Translations under genes and position numbers: made by a program
The notes under the pieces: model-generated
Seen by the model: the letters and a program-made list of their open reading frames with translations, nothing else
Database searches by the model: none
Told to the model about the DNA's origin: nothing
DNA from: Azospirillum sp. 412522
Lineage (GTDB): Bacteria; Pseudomonadota; Alphaproteobacteria; Azospirillales; Azospirillaceae
NCBI RefSeq assembly: GCF_019805165.1
Contig: NZ_RWIJ01000009.1
Span: 1 to 64,000 of the forward strand
Direction of reading: 5' to 3'
Length of the DNA stretch: 64,000 nt
Shown: piece by piece, positions 16,253-25,099 of the stretch
Layout: every line of letters begins with the position of its first letter
How positions within the stretch are numbered: position 1 is the stretch's first letter

Positions 16253-17254
16253 TCAGCGCCAGGCGCGGGTATAGGCGCCGGTGGTCTGGGTCCCGCCCTC
16301 GACCATCGCCTGCAGGTCGATGTGCGGCACCGGCCGGCCGGCGGCGAAGGTTTCCAGCGCCTCGCGATAGGCGCGCACCACCGCGGCGATGTAGGCCTTG
16401 CCGCGCTGCCGCCCCTCGATCTTCAGCGCCCGCACGCCGGCCGCCTTCAGTTCGGGCAGCAGGTCCATGGCGTTGAGGCTGGTCGGCTCCTCGAACAGGT
16501 AGGCCGGCCCGCTCCCCTCTCCCGCGCCGGTGGCGACGAAGCGGCCCTTGCACAGCGTCGGATAGCCGGCCTGCTCGCCCTCGCCGAACACGTTGATGGT
16601 GAAGCCGCCCAGCGTCGAGGCCAGCGCGCCGCCGCGCTGCTCGTAGCGGACATGGTTGGCCGGCGAACAGACGCCCTGCTTGTTGGGCGACAGGCCGGTG
16701 GCGTAGGAGGACAGCGAACAGCGTCCCTCCGCCATCGGGCAGAGGCCGCCGAAGACGAACACCTCGGTCTCGATGTCGATCTCGGCGTTCAGCTTGGCGA
16801 TCTCCGGCACCGTCAGCACGCGCGGCAGCACGACGCGCCGCACGCCGAAGGCGTCGCGGTACAGCCGGATCGCCTCGACATTCGCGGCCGACGCCTGGAC
16901 CGACAGATGCAGCCGCAGGTCGGGATGATGCTTGGCGGCATAGGCCAGCAGCCCCGGATCGGCCATGATGACGGCATCGACCTTCAGCCGCGCCGCGTCG
17001 TCCACCGCCTTCTGCCAGGGGCCGAGATTGCCCGCCTGCGGATAGGTGTTGATGGCGATATAGACCTCGACCCGCCGGGCATGGGCATAGTCCACCGCGT
17101 CGGCGACATCCTGCCGGGTGAAGTTCAGCCCCGGAAAGTTGCGGGCGTTGGTCTCGTCGCGGAAGCCGAGATAGACGGCATCGGCCCCGGCATCGACGGC
17201 GGCGCGCAGCGCGGCCGGCGTCCCCGCCGGGCAGATCAGCTCGAAATTGTCCAT
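16253..17254 (-). CDS. ubiU: UbiU, peptidase-U32-family protein for O2-independent ubiquinone hydroxylation
   Basis: The 333-residue protein begins with the U32 core 'ELICPAGTPAALRAAVDAGADAVYLGF'-type segment. It has the four cluster-binding cysteines in 'FGGLCPMAEGRCSLSSYATG', 'NKQGVCSPANHVRY' and 'YPTLCKGRF'. UbiU and UbiV form a heterodimer in Escherichia coli, where each holds a [4Fe-4S] cluster. Its gene directly follows ubiT and precedes ubiV. It would supply quinone for N2O respiration when oxygen is absent. Confidence 0.95.
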   Translation of the reverse strand: MDNFELICPAGTPAALRAAVDAGADAVYLGFRDETNARNFPGLNFTRQDVADAVDYAHARRVEVYIAINTYPQAGNLGPWQKAVDDAARLKVDAVIMADPGLLAYAAKHHPDLRLHLSVQASAANVEAIRLYRDAFGVRRVVLPRVLTVPEIAKLNAEIDIETEVFVFGGLCPMAEGRCSLSSYATGLSPNKQGVCSPANHVRYEQRGGALASTLGGFTINVFGEGEQAGYPTLCKGRFVATGAGEGSGPAYLFEEPTSLNAMDLLPELKAAGVRALKIEGRQRGKAYIAAVVRAYREALETFAAGRPVPHIDLQAMVEGGTQTTGAYTRAWR

Positions 17255-17260
17255 GGTTCC

Positions 17261-17992
17261 CTATGCCCCCGTTTCGGGCGAATTCCCCGGAAGCACCCCG
17301 GCGAGGCGCGCTTCCACCCGCTCGATGCCGCGCCGCAGCGGTGGCGGCAGCAACCGGCGCGCCGCCTCGATCCGGTCCAGCACCGGCCCGGCATTGCGCC
17401 GAAGCACCGGCAGTACGCGGGCCAGCGGCCCGGCGATGGAGGCGGCATCGGCCACCAGATCCATCTCCTCCTCGCCGTCCAGCGTGTTGCGCAATGCCAG
17501 GATCAGCGCGGTGTCGCCGGAAATGGTCAGTTCGCGCCGGAAGAACAGCGCGTCGCCGTCGATCCGCCCCTCCAGCAGGTCGAGCAGCCGGGCATAGGGG
17601 CCGCGGACCACCGCATCGGCCACCCCCGCCTCGCCCAAGCCGCCAACGGCGCCGCCGCCGACGCCATTGGCCCCGCGCGGCACGGCATGCAGCGACAGGT
17701 CCGGTCCGACGCGCATCAGCAGCGCGACCGGCGCGTCCACCGGCTCGATCAGCACGCGGGCATCCGCCATCTCGCGCAGCGCCTCGAAGGCGCGCGGGTG
17801 GCGGTCGGCCAGCAGCCGCAGCAGCCGGGCGAGCAGCACGTCGCTTGCCCGCCGCCCCAACCTGGGCATCAGCCCCAGCCCGGCCCGGCTCAACCCGGTT
17901 TCGAACCGGCGGGCCCGTTCACGGGAGGCGAGAGCGTCGGGGGTGAAAACAGTCGGTGCGACATCGGGATCGCGCACATCGGGATCGCGCAT
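17261..17992 (-). CDS. ubiT: UbiT, SCP2-domain accessory factor for anaerobic ubiquinone synthesis
   Basis: The 243-residue protein has a disordered N-terminal 40 residues and then an SCP2 sterol-carrier-like lipid-binding domain. Its landmarks are 'DARVLIEPVDAPVALLMRVGPDLSLHAV', 'GGLGEAGVADAVVRGPYARLLDLLEGRIDGDALFFRRELTISGDTALILALRNTLD' (given in part here as a guide to the family pattern). UbiT is thought to present prenylated intermediates to UbiUV. It is the first gene of the operon, 64 bp downstream of a Crp/Fnr-type box. Confidence 0.9.
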   Translation of the reverse strand: MRDPDVRDPDVAPTVFTPDALASRERARRFETGLSRAGLGLMPRLGRRASDVLLARLLRLLADRHPRAFEALREMADARVLIEPVDAPVALLMRVGPDLSLHAVPRGANGVGGGAVGGLGEAGVADAVVRGPYARLLDLLEGRIDGDALFFRRELTISGDTALILALRNTLDGEEEMDLVADAASIAGPLARVLPVLRRNAGPVLDRIEAARRLLPPPLRRGIERVEARLAGVLPGNSPETGA

Positions 17993-18055
17993 GGGCGGCT
18001 TCCCTCCTCATCGGTCATTCCGCCGCCCATGAAGGCCGGTAAGCGCCTGACGTCA

Positions 18056-18069
18056 TTGACCTCGGTCAA
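18056..18069. promoter_or_regulatory. Crp/Fnr-family box upstream of ubiTUV
   Basis: TTGAC-CTCG-GTCAA has the same half-sites as the perfect palindrome before nosR (1308). It is centred about 70 bp before the ubiT start, close to where an activator would bind. Escherichia coli ubiUV is Fnr-activated, which fits. Confidence 0.7.
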
Positions 18070-18097
18070 GTTCAAGCTTGAAAAAGCCCTTGCGTCA

Positions 18098-18187
18098 GGC
18101 CGCACTCGCCTGTCCGGCGCGGTCGATCAGCTCATACAGCGCGCGGTCCTCGCGGCCGATGCGGTGTTTCAGCGCGGCCACCACTGA
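18098..18187 (-). pseudogene. Possible hemerythrin-like C-terminal fragment
   Basis: About 29 codons ending in TGA read 'ALKHRIGREDRALYELIDRAGQ', similar in pattern to the last helix of hemerythrin-type proteins. Upstream in frame the sequence loses similarity and meets a stop. If correct, it is a relic of an NO/O2-handling gene beside ubiT. The evidence is one short motif. Confidence 0.3.
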
Positions 18188-18243
18188 ACCGCGCCTCGCG
18201 GACGAAGGCAGCCGGGAGCATTGTCACGGGAACGGTGCGGCTC

Positions 18244-18369
18244 TGGATGAAACCATAAAGTGTTACGAGAGCACCCATATAACGCACTCTTCCTGGGGAC
18301 CTTCGGCCCCTCACGGCGGCAGATCCGCTCGACCCGCTTGTGGTTCACCGTCTGCCGTGCCGGCCTCAC
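18244..18369 (-). pseudogene. IS3-family transposase fragment
   Basis: The reading frame gives 'TVNHKRVERICRREGPKVPRK', a conserved N-terminal segment of the IS3 OrfB integrase (usual form VNHKRVxRIxRxEGLKVP). It then runs into unrelated sequence. No inverted repeats or remaining DDE catalytic domain are present, so this is a short relic. Confidence 0.65.
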
Positions 18370-19061
18370 GCCACGTTCAGACGCGACACCCGCAGGAGCG
18401 CCATGAAGTCGGTGAAGGTGTCGCCCTGGATGGCGATATGTCCCTTGGTCAGGTCGCGCGCCCGCTCGGCCTCGCCGGCAAGGATCGCCTGCACGATGGC
18501 GTCATGCTCCTTCCACGATGCCCGCAGCCGGCCGGGGTGGCGAAGCTGGATCCGGCGGTAGGCAGCCACCCGGTTGCGCAGGGAGCGGGTCATCTCCTCC
18601 AGGTGCCGGTTGTGGCTGCCGGCATAGATCGCCTCGTGGAACCGGCGGTTGGCCTCGTAGTAGGCATCGGTGTCGCCGCTGTCGATCACCTCCTCGCACT
18701 GCCGGTGCAGGGCCAGCAGCGCGGCATGGTCGGCGGCCGACATCCGGCGGGCGCACAGCTCGGCGCACAGGGATTCGAGGTTGGCCATCACCTCGAACAT
18801 CTCCACGATGTCCTCCAGGCTCAGCGTCGCGACGACCGCCCCCTGGCGCGGCCGCATCTCCACCAACCCGGCCGAGGCGAGCTGGGCCAGCGCCTCGCGC
18901 ACCGGAGTCCGCGAGACGTTGAACCGCTCCGCAAGGGTGCTTTCCTCCAGCCGCGATCCGGGGGCGAGGCGGCCCGACGCGATGTCCTCCTCGATCAGGA
19001 CGCGGAGCTGGTCCGCACGGTTCTGCCTGCCGTCAGTCCGGTCGCTGCCGATGCCGCTCAT
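18366..19061 (-). CDS. matR: GntR-family (FCD) regulator, probable MatR
   Basis: The 231-residue protein has an N-terminal winged HTH ('LAPGSRLEESTLAERFNVSRTPVREALAQLASAGLV' region, residues about 30-70) and a C-terminal FCD ligand-binding domain. The metal/ligand residues lie in 'YEANRRFHEAIYAGSHN' and 'EHDAIVQAI'. It is divergent from a TRAP transporter operon ending in matB and matA, the arrangement of malonate regulators in rhizobia. It probably represses the operon until malonate or malonyl-CoA is bound. Confidence 0.85.
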   Translation of the reverse strand: MSGIGSDRTDGRQNRADQLRVLIEEDIASGRLAPGSRLEESTLAERFNVSRTPVREALAQLASAGLVEMRPRQGAVVATLSLEDIVEMFEVMANLESLCAELCARRMSAADHAALLALHRQCEEVIDSGDTDAYYEANRRFHEAIYAGSHNRHLEEMTRSLRNRVAAYRRIQLRHPGRLRASWKEHDAIVQAILAGEAERARDLTKGHIAIQGDTFTDFMALLRVSRLNVA

Positions 19062-19429
19062 TGCTGCTCCTGGCCCGTTCCCGGCCCGTTCCTGGCATCG
19101 TACGCCCTTTGCCGGGAATTTTGCGGTGCGATCATAGCCGATTCCCCGGCCGAGGCATACACCGTATCAAAAATGATTGGCCCAACGAACAAATATCGGT
19201 ATACATAAGATACGAAATCGCATGCAAGAACACTAAACCGCGATACAGGAGGAAACGATGCCCAGAAAGCGGATCTCCTCTGCCTGACCGGGGACCTGCC
19301 GATACGACCGGCCGCCGTCCACGCCCGCATCGCCGCATCATCTTCGGCGCACCCGTTCCCGACCGCCGCCCGCAATCCGATGCCTGCGGCATTTCGGAGA
19401 AATGCGCCCACCGGAAAGGCAATTGTCCC
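19062..19429. promoter_or_regulatory. Divergent matR / TRAP operon promoter region
   Basis: No credible gene is seen in this 368-bp stretch. Its middle (19155-19230) is notably AT-rich and carries 'CCGTATCAAAAATGATTGG' and, at 19199-19205, 'GGTATAC' within 'ATCGGTATACATAAGATAC'. Short GTATAC-centred dyads are common operators of GntR-type proteins, so this is the likely binding area. The exact site is uncertain. Confidence 0.4.
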
Positions 19430-20452
19430 ATGTCCGTCACCCGTCGCGCCGTGGTCGGCGCCGCGCTCGCCGCTCCCGCCATCATCGCCGCCTCCCGCCT
19501 CGGCTGGGCGGCGGACGCCAAGGTGCTGAAGATCTCGCACCAGTTCCCCGGCGGTACGCTGGAGGAGGGCGATTTCCGCGACCGCATCGTGCGCCGCTTC
19601 GCCGCCGAGGTGGAGAAGCGCACCGCCGGAACGCTGAAGTTCGAGATTTATCCGAACTCCTCGCTGATGAAGACGCTGGCCCAGTTCAGCGCGGTGCGCA
19701 AGGGTGCCCTCGACCTCTCGCTCTACCCGCTGCCCTATGCCGGCGGCGAGGTGCCGGAGACCAACCTGGGGCTGATGCCGTGCCTCGTCACCAGCTACGA
19801 GCAGGGCCGGAAGTGGCGCACCGCCGCGATCGGCGAGGAGATGAGCCGCATCCTCGACCAGAAGGGGGTCAAGCTGCTGACCTGGATCTGGCAGGCCGGC
19901 GGCACCGCGTCGCGCGCCGGGGCGGTGATGAACCCCGATGACGTCAAGGGCCTGAAGATCCGCGGCGGCAGCCGCGAGATGGACATGATGCTGAAGGCCG
20001 CCGGAGCCGCGGTCAGCACCATCCCGTCGAACGAGCTTTACGCCGGCATGCAGACCGGTGCGGTGGACGCCGCCATCACCTCCTCCACCAGCCTGATCTC
20101 CTTCAAGCTGGAGGAGCTGTCGAAGCATCTGACGGTGCCCCGCGCCCACAGCTACTGGTTCATGATGGAACCGCTGATGATGTCGAAGACCATCTTCGAC
20201 GGGCTGACCCCCGACCAGCGCAAGGTGATCGAGGACGTCGGGCTGGAGATGGAGGAGTTCGGCTACAAGGCCGCCCGCGAGGACGACGAGCGGATCGCCG
20301 CCATCTACGGCAAGGCCGGGGTCGCCACCGCCGACATGACCGCCGAGGCGGTCGGCCGCTGGACCGCGATCGCCCGCGACACAGCCTGGAAGGATTTCTC
20401 CGAACGCGTCAAGGACGGCGCCCGTCTGCTGAAGCTGGCGGAGCAGGTCTGA
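19430..20452 (+). CDS. matP: TRAP transporter substrate-binding protein (DctP type), probable malonate binding
   Basis: The 340-residue periplasmic protein has an RR-containing export signal ('VTRRAVVGAALAAPAIIAASRLGWAADA') and the DctP fold, with family landmarks 'AEVEKRTAGTLKFEIYPNSSL', 'GLKIRGGSREMDMMLKAAGA' and 'PSNELYAGMQTGAVDAA'. The arginine in 'KIRGG' normally binds the substrate carboxylate. The ATG at 19430 starts the signal peptide. It overlaps the next gene by one base. The substrate is inferred from matB and matA downstream. Confidence 0.88.
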   Translation: MSVTRRAVVGAALAAPAIIAASRLGWAADAKVLKISHQFPGGTLEEGDFRDRIVRRFAAEVEKRTAGTLKFEIYPNSSLMKTLAQFSAVRKGALDLSLYPLPYAGGEVPETNLGLMPCLVTSYEQGRKWRTAAIGEEMSRILDQKGVKLLTWIWQAGGTASRAGAVMNPDDVKGLKIRGGSREMDMMLKAAGAAVSTIPSNELYAGMQTGAVDAAITSSTSLISFKLEELSKHLTVPRAHSYWFMMEPLMMSKTIFDGLTPDQRKVIEDVGLEMEEFGYKAAREDDERIAAIYGKAGVATADMTAEAVGRWTAIARDTAWKDFSERVKDGARLLKLAEQV

Positions 20453-21012
20453 TGTCGACGGCGGAACGCAATCTGGTCCTGGGAACCGGGGCGGAACCGG
20501 TCCTGCATTCCCCCGCGCTGCGGTCGGTCGGTCGGCTGATGAGCTTGGTCAACCGTCTGGTGGTGATCGTCTGCGCCGTGGCGGTGGTCGCCGCCGGGCT
20601 GGTGCTGACGCACGAGGCGGTGGTGCGCTACGCGTTCCATCATCCCGCCGACTGGCAGGACGAGATGGCGGTGTTCCTGCTGGTCGGGGCGACCTTCATG
20701 TCGGCCGCCTGGGTGCAGGCCCGGCGCGGCCACGTCGCCATCGACGCGATTGCCGAACTGTTGCCGCCCGCGGTCGAAAAGCTGCGCCGCCTTGTCGCCG
20801 ACATCGCCTCCTTCGGGTTTTGCGCCTTCTTTTCCTGGAAGTCCTGGACCCTGTTCCACGAGGCGTGGGAGGACGGGATGGTGACCCATTCCGCCTGGGC
20901 GCCGCCGCTGTGGATTCCCTATTCGCTGATGGCGGTCGGCATGTCGCTGCTCGCCGTCCAGCTTCTGCTGCAGGTTCTCGACCGGCTGCTGCCGGATGGG
21001 GAGGCACGGTGA
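20452..21012 (+). CDS. matQ: TRAP transporter small membrane subunit (DctQ type)
   Basis: The 186-residue protein has four transmembrane helices and the DctQ pattern 'EAVVRYAFHHPADWQDEMAVFLLVGATF'-like (residues about 50-80), 'ARRGHVAIDAI' and a C-terminal 'IPYSLMAVGMSLLAVQ'. It bridges the binding protein and the large permease. It overlaps both neighbours by TGATG. Confidence 0.92.
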   Translation: MSTAERNLVLGTGAEPVLHSPALRSVGRLMSLVNRLVVIVCAVAVVAAGLVLTHEAVVRYAFHHPADWQDEMAVFLLVGATFMSAAWVQARRGHVAIDAIAELLPPAVEKLRRLVADIASFGFCAFFSWKSWTLFHEAWEDGMVTHSAWAPPLWIPYSLMAVGMSLLAVQLLLQVLDRLLPDGEAR

Positions 21013-22349
21013 TGGGTGCTCTCGAACTCGGCCTGCTCTATGGGGCCGCGACCTTCGGCGTGCTGTTCGCCGGCATTCCGATCGCCTTCGCGCTGGGGCT
21101 GGTGGCGACGCTGTTCATGATGGTGTTCATGCCGGCCGCCTCGCTCGACACCATCGCCCAGAACGTCTACGAGGAAATGGCGAGCATCACGCTGCTGACC
21201 ATCCCGCTTTTCATCCTGAAGGGGGCGGCCATCGGCAAGTCGCGGGCGGGATCCGATCTCTATTCGGCCCTGCATGCCTGGCTGCACAAGGTGCCGGGCG
21301 GCCTCGGCGTCGCCAACGTCTTCGCCTGCGGCCTGTTCGCCGCGATGGCGGGGTCCAGCCCGGCGACCTGCTCGGCCATCGGCAGCGCCGGCATTCCCGA
21401 GATGCGGCGGCGCGGCTATTCCGGGGGCTTCGCGGCCGGCATCATCGCGGCCGGCGGCACGCTCGGCATCCTGCTGCCGCCCTCGATCACCATGATCCTC
21501 TACGCGGTCGCCGCCGAGCAGTCGCTGGGCCGGCTGTTCCTCGCCGGGATCGGTCCGGGCCTACTGCTGGTGGTGCTGTTCGCCGTCTACGCCGTGCTGC
21601 GCTTCCGCAAGGAGAAGGCGATGGCGCTGGCCGAGGGACGGCATGACTCCCCGCTGCTGGCGGAGGAGCATTTCACCACGCGGGAGAAGCTGTCCTCCCT
21701 GCCGCGCGTGCTGCCCTTCGTCATCCTGCTGACCGGCGTCATGGTGGCGCTCTACGGCGGCTTCGCCACCCCGTCGGAGACCGCCGGGCTGGGCGCCGTG
21801 CTGGCTTTGGCCCTGGTGGCCCTGGTCTACGGGGCCTACAAGCTCGACAATCTCGGGCTGATGCTGACCTCGACGCTGCGGGAATCGACGATGCTGATGA
21901 TGATCATCGGCATGTCGCTGCTCTACTCCTACGTCATGAGCTACCTGCACATCAGCCAGAGTGCCGCACAGGCCATCGTCGCGATGAACCTGTCGCGCTG
22001 GGTGCTGCTGGCCGCCATCCTGCTGATGGTGGTGGTGCTCGGCTTCTTCCTGCCGCCGGTGTCGATCATCCTGATGACCGCGCCGATCATCCTGCCGCCG
22101 CTGCGCGCCGCCGGTTTCGACCTGATCTGGTTCGGCGTGATCATGATGGTGGTGATGGAGATGGGGCTGATCCATCCGCCGGTCGGCCTGAACATCTTCG
22201 TCATCAAGAACATCGCGCCGGACATTCCGCTGAAGGACGTGATCTGGGGCGTGATGCCCTTCGTCGGGCTGATGATCCTGTGCGTCGTGCTGCTGTGCGT
22301 CTTCCCGCAGATCGCGACCGCCCTGCCCACCTGGGTCTATGGCGGCTGA
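21012..22349 (+). CDS. matM: TRAP transporter large permease (DctM type)
   Basis: The 445-residue protein has about 12 transmembrane helices and DctM landmarks 'MAGSSPATCSAIGSAGIPEM', 'AAGGTLGILLPPSITMI', 'TPSETAGLGAV' and 'GLIHPPVGLNIFVI'. It is the sodium-coupled membrane subunit that moves the dicarboxylate. It overlaps dctQ (matQ) at its start. Confidence 0.93.
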   Translation: MGALELGLLYGAATFGVLFAGIPIAFALGLVATLFMMVFMPAASLDTIAQNVYEEMASITLLTIPLFILKGAAIGKSRAGSDLYSALHAWLHKVPGGLGVANVFACGLFAAMAGSSPATCSAIGSAGIPEMRRRGYSGGFAAGIIAAGGTLGILLPPSITMILYAVAAEQSLGRLFLAGIGPGLLLVVLFAVYAVLRFRKEKAMALAEGRHDSPLLAEEHFTTREKLSSLPRVLPFVILLTGVMVALYGGFATPSETAGLGAVLALALVALVYGAYKLDNLGLMLTSTLRESTMLMMIIGMSLLYSYVMSYLHISQSAAQAIVAMNLSRWVLLAAILLMVVVLGFFLPPVSIILMTAPIILPPLRAAGFDLIWFGVIMMVVMEMGLIHPPVGLNIFVIKNIAPDIPLKDVIWGVMPFVGLMILCVVLLCVFPQIATALPTWVYGG

Positions 22350-22395
22350 CCGGCTGCGCAATCTTCCGGAATTCATTGAACAGAGGACCGATTCC

Positions 22396-23433
22396 ATGAT
22401 CCTCCAGCATCGCGCCGCGCGCCGCGGCGGACTGCGCGCCCTGCTCGGCACCGCCGCCCTCTGGTCCGCTCTGGCGCTGGCCGCCGGCCCGGCCGTGGCG
22501 CAGACCGCCGAGCCGTCCGAAAAGGCGACCTACCCGAGCCGGGTCGAACTGCACGCCATTCCCAGCCTGACGCTCAGCGACTCCCAGTTCCTCAAGGGCG
22601 AGGCCGACGCCGGCAAGCCGGTGACGGTGGCCGGGGAGTTCCGGGTGGCCCAGGGCGACGGCAAGCTGCCGGTCGCGGTGCTGATGCATGGCTCCGGCGG
22701 GGTGGGGCCGAACGTCGAGATGTGGGCGCGCCTGCTCAACGCCAACGGCATTTCGACCTTCACCATCGACGGCTTCACCGGGCGCGGCATCGTCACCACC
22801 TCCGCCAATCAGGCGCAACTGGGGCGGCTGAACCTGATCGTCGACATCTATCATTCGCTGGAGATCCTGGCCAAGCATCCTCGTGTCGATCCCAAGCGGA
22901 TCGTCCTGATCGGCTTCTCTCGCGGCGGGCAGGCGGCCTTCTATGCCTCGCTGGAACGCTTCCACAAGCTTTGGAACCGTTCCGGCATCGACTTCGCCGG
23001 CTATATTCCCTTCTATGCCGACTGCTCGACCCGCTACATCGACGACACCAAGCTGGTGAAGCGGCCGATCCGGCTGGTCCATGGCGAGGCCGACGACTAC
23101 AACCCGCTGCGCACCTGCGCCGCCCATGCCGAGCGGCTGAAGGCCGCCGGGACGGACATCACGCTGACCACCTATCCCGGCGCGCATCACGGCTTCGACA
23201 CCCCGGTCACGGACGGCCCGGTGGTTTCCGCGGCGTCCCAGACGGTGCGCAACTGCCGGATCGAGGAACGCGAACCGGGCGCCCTCGTCAATGCCGAGAC
23301 CAATGCCCCCTTCAGCTACCAGGACGCCTGCGTCCAGAAGGGGCCGAATGTCGGCGGCGATCCGGCGGGCCGGGCGGCGTCGCGCGTTGCGGTGCTCGAC
23401 ATGGTCAAGTCGATGATCGCCTCGCCGCCCTGA
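22396..23433 (+). CDS. Secreted alpha/beta hydrolase (dienelactone-hydrolase family)
   Basis: The 345-residue protein has a Sec signal ('LALAAGPAVAQTA') and a DLH-like alpha/beta-hydrolase fold. The nucleophile elbow is 'GFSRGGQ', the acid lies near 'HGEADDYNP', and the histidine is in 'GAHHGFD'. 'MHGSGG' forms the oxyanion region. Several cysteines ('ADCS', 'RTCAAH', 'RNCR', 'DACVQ') suggest periplasmic disulfides. It lies between the malonate TRAP genes and matB, and is not part of described malonate operons. It could release the transported acid from an ester. The ATG at 22396 is preferred for its signal peptide. Confidence 0.82.
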   Translation: MILQHRAARRGGLRALLGTAALWSALALAAGPAVAQTAEPSEKATYPSRVELHAIPSLTLSDSQFLKGEADAGKPVTVAGEFRVAQGDGKLPVAVLMHGSGGVGPNVEMWARLLNANGISTFTIDGFTGRGIVTTSANQAQLGRLNLIVDIYHSLEILAKHPRVDPKRIVLIGFSRGGQAAFYASLERFHKLWNRSGIDFAGYIPFYADCSTRYIDDTKLVKRPIRLVHGEADDYNPLRTCAAHAERLKAAGTDITLTTYPGAHHGFDTPVTDGPVVSAASQTVRNCRIEEREPGALVNAETNAPFSYQDACVQKGPNVGGDPAGRAASRVAVLDMVKSMIASPP

Positions 23434-23520
23434 GATCGGACAGATCTTTTTCGCCTTCTCACCAGAAACCGCCGGCGCGCAAACAGTGCCGGCCCTTTGC
23501 CCGCAGGAACGGGATCGACC

Positions 23521-25065
23521 ATGACCGGACATCGCTCCGCCAACTTCTACGACCTCGCCGCCGCTCGCTTCCCGGCCGACGCGGAGTCCACCTTCATCGA
23601 ACTGGAGTCGGGCGCCCGCTACAGCTATGGCGACCTGATCGCCATCAGCGGCCGTTATGCCCGTCTGCTGGCCGCTCTCGGCGTGGTCAAGGGCGACCGG
23701 GTCGCGGTCCAGGTCGAGAAGTCGCCCGAGGCGGTGTTCCTCTATCTCGCCTGCCTGCGGGCGGGGGCCGCGTACCTGCCGCTGAACACCGCATACACCA
23801 GGGCGGAGATCGCCTACTTCCTCGGCGACGCCCAGCCGCGGATCTTCGTCTGCGACCCCGCCAAGGCCGACGCCCTGGCCGAGGTGGCGGCGGAGGCCGG
23901 TGTCGGCGCCGTGCTGACGCTGGGGGCGAAGGGGGAGGGCACCCTGGCGGAGCGGGCCGCCGGCCTCGACCCCGCCTTCGACAATGTCGCCTGCGGGCCG
24001 GACGATCTGGCCGCGATCCTCTACACCTCCGGCACCACCGGCCGGTCGAAGGGGGCGATGCTGAGCCACCGCAACATCGGGTCCAACGCCGCGACGCTGC
24101 ACCGGGTCTGGGGTTTCCGTCCCGACGACGTGCTGCTGCACGCCTTGCCGATCTTCCATACCCACGGGCTGTTCGTCGCGATCAACTGCACGCTGATGAA
24201 CGGCTCGGCCATGCTGTTCCTGCCGAAGTTCGACGCCGACGCGGTGTTCCGCCTGCTGCCGCGGGCGACGGTGATGATGGGGGTGCCGACCTTCTACACC
24301 CGGATGCTGGCCGACGAGCGGCTGACGCGGGACGCAACCGCCCATATGCGGCTGTTCGTCTCCGGCTCCGCTCCCCTGCTGGCCGACACCCATGAGGAAT
24401 TCTCCGCCCGCACCGGCCATGCCATCCTGGAACGCTATGGCATGACCGAGACCTGCATGATCACCTCCAACCCGCTGGAGGGCGACCGCATCCCCGGCAC
24501 GGTCGGTTTCCCCCTGCCGGAGGTCGAGGTCCGCGTCGCCGACGAGAAGACCGGGCAACCGGTGGCCCGGGGCGAGATCGGCGTGCTGGAGGTCAAGGGG
24601 CCGAACGTGTTTTCCGGCTATTGGCGGATGCCGGAGAAGACGGCGCAGGAGTTCCGCGCCGACGGTTTCTTCATCACCGGCGACGTCGGCAGGATCGACG
24701 GGCGCGGCTATGTCCACATCATCGGCCGGGCCAAGGATCTGGTGATCTCCGGCGGCTTCAACGTCTACCCCAAGGAGGTCGAGACGGTGATCGACGCCAT
24801 CGACGGGGTGGTGGAGTCCGCGGTGGTCGGGGTGCCGCATCCCGATTTCGGCGAGGCGGTGGTCGCCGTGGTCCTGCGCAAGCCGGGTCTCGCGGCGCCC
24901 GACGACGCGGCGGTGATCCGCATCTGCAAGGATCAGCTCGCCAACTTCAAGGTGCCCAAGGCGGTGGTCTTCACCGACGAGCTGCCGCGCAACACCATGG
25001 GCAAGGTGCAGAAGAACCTGCTGCGCGAGGCTCACAAGGGGCTGTTCGACCGGCACGCGGCCTGA
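23521..25065 (+). CDS. matB: Malonyl-CoA synthetase (MatB)
   Basis: MatB converts malonate, CoA and ATP to malonyl-CoA. The 514-residue ANL-family enzyme has the P-loop 'YTSGTTGRSKGAM', 'RYGMTET', the hinge motif 'GRAKDLVISGGFNVYPKEVE' and the catalytic-lysine region 'NTMGKVQKN'. 'VPTFYTRML' and 'ERYGMTETCM' fit MatB more than general fatty-acyl ligases. Its position before a malonyl-CoA decarboxylase gene and after a TRAP transporter supports the call. Confidence 0.92.
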   Translation: MTGHRSANFYDLAAARFPADAESTFIELESGARYSYGDLIAISGRYARLLAALGVVKGDRVAVQVEKSPEAVFLYLACLRAGAAYLPLNTAYTRAEIAYFLGDAQPRIFVCDPAKADALAEVAAEAGVGAVLTLGAKGEGTLAERAAGLDPAFDNVACGPDDLAAILYTSGTTGRSKGAMLSHRNIGSNAATLHRVWGFRPDDVLLHALPIFHTHGLFVAINCTLMNGSAMLFLPKFDADAVFRLLPRATVMMGVPTFYTRMLADERLTRDATAHMRLFVSGSAPLLADTHEEFSARTGHAILERYGMTETCMITSNPLEGDRIPGTVGFPLPEVEVRVADEKTGQPVARGEIGVLEVKGPNVFSGYWRMPEKTAQEFRADGFFITGDVGRIDGRGYVHIIGRAKDLVISGGFNVYPKEVETVIDAIDGVVESAVVGVPHPDFGEAVVAVVLRKPGLAAPDDAAVIRICKDQLANFKVPKAVVFTDELPRNTMGKVQKNLLREAHKGLFDRHAA

Positions 25066-25099
25066 CCGGGCCGGATGTCCTGACAGGCGGGAGAGGGCG

